A stretch of DNA of 64,000 nt, from NCBI RefSeq assembly GCF_029892965.1, contig NZ_JARXWN010000011.1:62001-126000 (forward strand), written 5' to 3'. A model generated the notes under the pieces. It worked only from the letters and a program-made list of their open reading frames with translations. It was not told where the DNA came from and did not search any database. A program made the translations under genes and the position numbers. This DNA comes from Dysgonomonas sp. PF1-14 (GTDB taxonomy: Bacteria > Bacteroidota > Bacteroidia > Bacteroidales > Dysgonomonadaceae). This document shows positions 62,531-64,000 of this stretch, in pieces. Every line of letters begins with the position of its first letter. The first letter of the stretch is position 1.

Positions 62531-62628
62531 GGAAATTATGGATTATGAGTTGTAAATTATAAGTGAACCTCATAATTCATAATTTAAAACTTATAACTCA
62601 TAATTTATAATTTATAATTCAAAAAAGT
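62531..62628. repeat. AT-rich inverted and direct repeats between regulator and xylB
   Basis: ATTATGAGTT (about 62543) is complementary to AACTCATAAT (about 62596), and TAATTTATAATTTATAATTC is a short direct-repeat run. It might form a loop in the leader of xylB. Such AT-rich filler is frequent in Bacteroidota, so it need not be regulatory. Confidence 0.4.
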
Positions 62629-64000
62629 ATGTATTTATTAGGGTACGATATAGGTAGTTCGTCAGTTAAGGTATGTCTGGTGCATGCCGATACAGGGAAG
62701 ATAGTAGCCTCAGACTTTTTTCCGAAAGAAGAGATGGCCATAAAAGCCGTAAAATCTGGTTGGGCAGAACAAGACCCTGCCGATTGGTGGACAAACCTTA
62801 AACTGGCTCACCAGTCTGTGATGCAGAAGTCGGGAGCAAAAGGAGAAGATATACAGGCAATCGGTATTACTTGGCAGATGCACGGTCTGGTACTGGTAGA
62901 TAAAGATAAGAATGTGCTGCGCGATTCCATCATCTGGTGTGATAGCCGCGCTGTGCCTTATGGCGAGAAAGCATTTCAGGCTATAGGCGAAGAAAAATGC
63001 CTAAGCCATTTACTAAATTCACCGGGCAACTTTACCGCTTCCAAACTGGCATGGGTAAAAGAAAACGAGCCACATGTATATGATAAGATAGATAAACTCA
63101 TGCTTCCGGGCGACTATATCGGCATGAAACTGACCGGAGATATAGTAGTTACCATAGAAGGCATGTCGGAAGGTATTTTCTGGGACTTCAAGACCAACAC
63201 CCTGTCGGAAGATGTATTGAATTACTACGGCATACCGAAAAGTTTCTTTCCTGAGATTAAACCGATATTCGGCATACAGGGCTATGTCTCGTCAGAAGCG
63301 GCGAAAGAGCTTGGTCTGAAAGAAGGTACGCCTGTTTCGTACCGTGCCGGAGATCAGCCGAATAATGCTTTATCACTCAATGTATTCGAGCCGGGAGAAA
63401 TAGCCTCTACAGCCGGAACTTCGGGAGTTGTGTATGGTGTTCTGGATCAGTTGAATTATGATAAATTATCTCGTGTAAATACTTTTGCTCACGTCAATTA
63501 TACCCCCGAACTGGTACGTCTCGGAGTACTTCTCTGTATCAATGGTACGGGAATCCTTAATTCGTGGCTTAAACGCAATCTGGCACTCGAAGGCCTGTCG
63601 TACAGCGATATGAACAATCTGGCGGCACAGTCGCCTGTCGGCTCTAAAGGGATCAGTATCATTCCGTTCGGTAACGGAGCAGAGCGCGTGCTAGGTAACA
63701 AGGATGTGAATTGTTCCATGCATGGTATCAATTTTAATATACATGACAAAAAAGATATCCTGCGTGCTGCACAGGAAGGTATTGTATTCTCCTACGAATA
63801 CGGGATGGAGATCATGCGCGAGATGGGAATGAATATCAATACTGTAAAGGCTGGTTATGCCAATATGTTCCTTAGTCCGATTTTCGCACAGACTCTGGCA
63901 AGCGTAAGTGATGTAACCATCGAACTGTACAATACTGATGGTGCCGCAGGTGCAGCTAAAGGAGCTGGGATAGGTATAGGGCTTTATGCTACTCCTCAAG
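62629..64000 (+). CDS. xylB: Xylulokinase, 3' end missing
   Basis: Phosphorylates D-xylulose with ATP, feeding the pentose phosphate pathway. The start ATG at 62629 gives MYLLGYDIGSSSVKVCLV, the phosphate-1 motif of FGGY kinases; GITWQMHGLVLVD and IIWCDSRAVPYG follow, then KLMLPGDYIGMKLTGD and YRAGDQPNNALSLNVFEPGE. The frame stays open to base 64000, so only 457 codons are present, with the C-terminal ATP-site end lost. The FGGY family also holds other sugar kinases, but the xylulokinase pattern fits best. It lies 98 bp downstream of a sugar-sensing type regulator. Confidence 0.92.
   Translation, partial: MYLLGYDIGSSSVKVCLVHADTGKIVASDFFPKEEMAIKAVKSGWAEQDPADWWTNLKLAHQSVMQKSGAKGEDIQAIGITWQMHGLVLVDKDKNVLRDSIIWCDSRAVPYGEKAFQAIGEEKCLSHLLNSPGNFTASKLAWVKENEPHVYDKIDKLMLPGDYIGMKLTGDIVVTIEGMSEGIFWDFKTNTLSEDVLNYYGIPKSFFPEIKPIFGIQGYVSSEAAKELGLKEGTPVSYRAGDQPNNALSLNVFEPGEIASTAGTSGVVYGVLDQLNYDKLSRVNTFAHVNYTPELVRLGVLLCINGTGILNSWLKRNLALEGLSYSDMNNLAAQSPVGSKGISIIPFGNGAERVLGNKDVNCSMHGINFNIHDKKDILRAAQEGIVFSYEYGMEIMREMGMNINTVKAGYANMFLSPIFAQTLASVSDVTIELYNTDGAAGAAKGAGIGIGLYATPQ

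Overview
The window is a chromosomal segment of a Bacteroidota bacterium, most likely a member of the Bacteroidales close to Dysgonomonas. The case rests on: the pair ricT (PSP1 domain) followed by the gliding lipoprotein gldH; many promoters of the TTG-N19-21-TAnnTTTG type used by the Bacteroidota primary sigma factor; weak Shine-Dalgarno sites; tandem TlpA-like lipoproteins with an N-terminal extension; FabI, archaeal-type ProS and ApgM of the kinds usual in Bacteroidales; and a fused aspartokinase/homoserine dehydrogenase. The genus is an inference. No rRNA, tRNA or CRISPR array was seen.

Layout. 1-8.4 kb: dxr (5' end outside the window), rseP, metF; then holB, ricT and gldH; ubiB convergent. 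8.4-14.5 kb: a long non-coding stretch with a 31-unit AG microsatellite and a cluster of palindromes, followed by two secreted proteins, one of 1444 residues. 14.6-21.8 kb: groES-groEL, an L,D-transpeptidase lipoprotein, two tandem thioredoxin-fold lipoproteins and two tandem standalone TonB C-terminal-domain proteins. 21.9-29.2 kb: an ABC exporter (natA-natB type), dnaG, a repeat-filled gap, and a RelA/SpoT homologue whose hydrolase site is lost. 29.4-34.2 kb: a membrane protein, a glycosyltransferase, mazG and dsbD. 34.2-36.6 kb is an AT-rich island: a CPBP protease gene overlapping a 60-codon membrane-protein gene, set between a MITE and an IS982 remnant that itself carries a second MITE. 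36.9-48.1 kb: uraA, ndk, an M23/LysM endopeptidase, ung, a MATE pump, flavodoxin, two acyltransferase-fold proteins, a diadenylate cyclase, apgM and a TauE/SafE transporter. 48.4-56.8 kb: thrA with an S41 protease, a Sua5/YciO protein, fabI, an EamA transporter, an acyltransferase and a HAD phosphatase. 56.9-58.2 kb: 1.3 kb of non-coding sequence including a GC-rich, structured block. 58.2-64 kb: proS, a small secreted protein, a patatin, a NUDIX-type regulator and xylB (3' end outside the window).

Most genes are housekeeping: isoprenoid, folate, nucleotide and amino-acid metabolism, replication, stress folding and envelope upkeep. The less ordinary content lies between genes. Four MITEs share TTTAAATTT-containing ends and 3-bp TNA target duplications. 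Long intergenic gaps share a mosaic of short modules (TTTTAGTTAAAA; a GGAGC..AGCGTATGTAAA block; GTAGGGGC hairpins; a REP-like composite). The CPBP/small-membrane-protein pair and the structured GC-rich block at 57.0-57.4 kb are the best candidates for something undescribed. All functional calls come from reading motifs and architecture; no database search was run.
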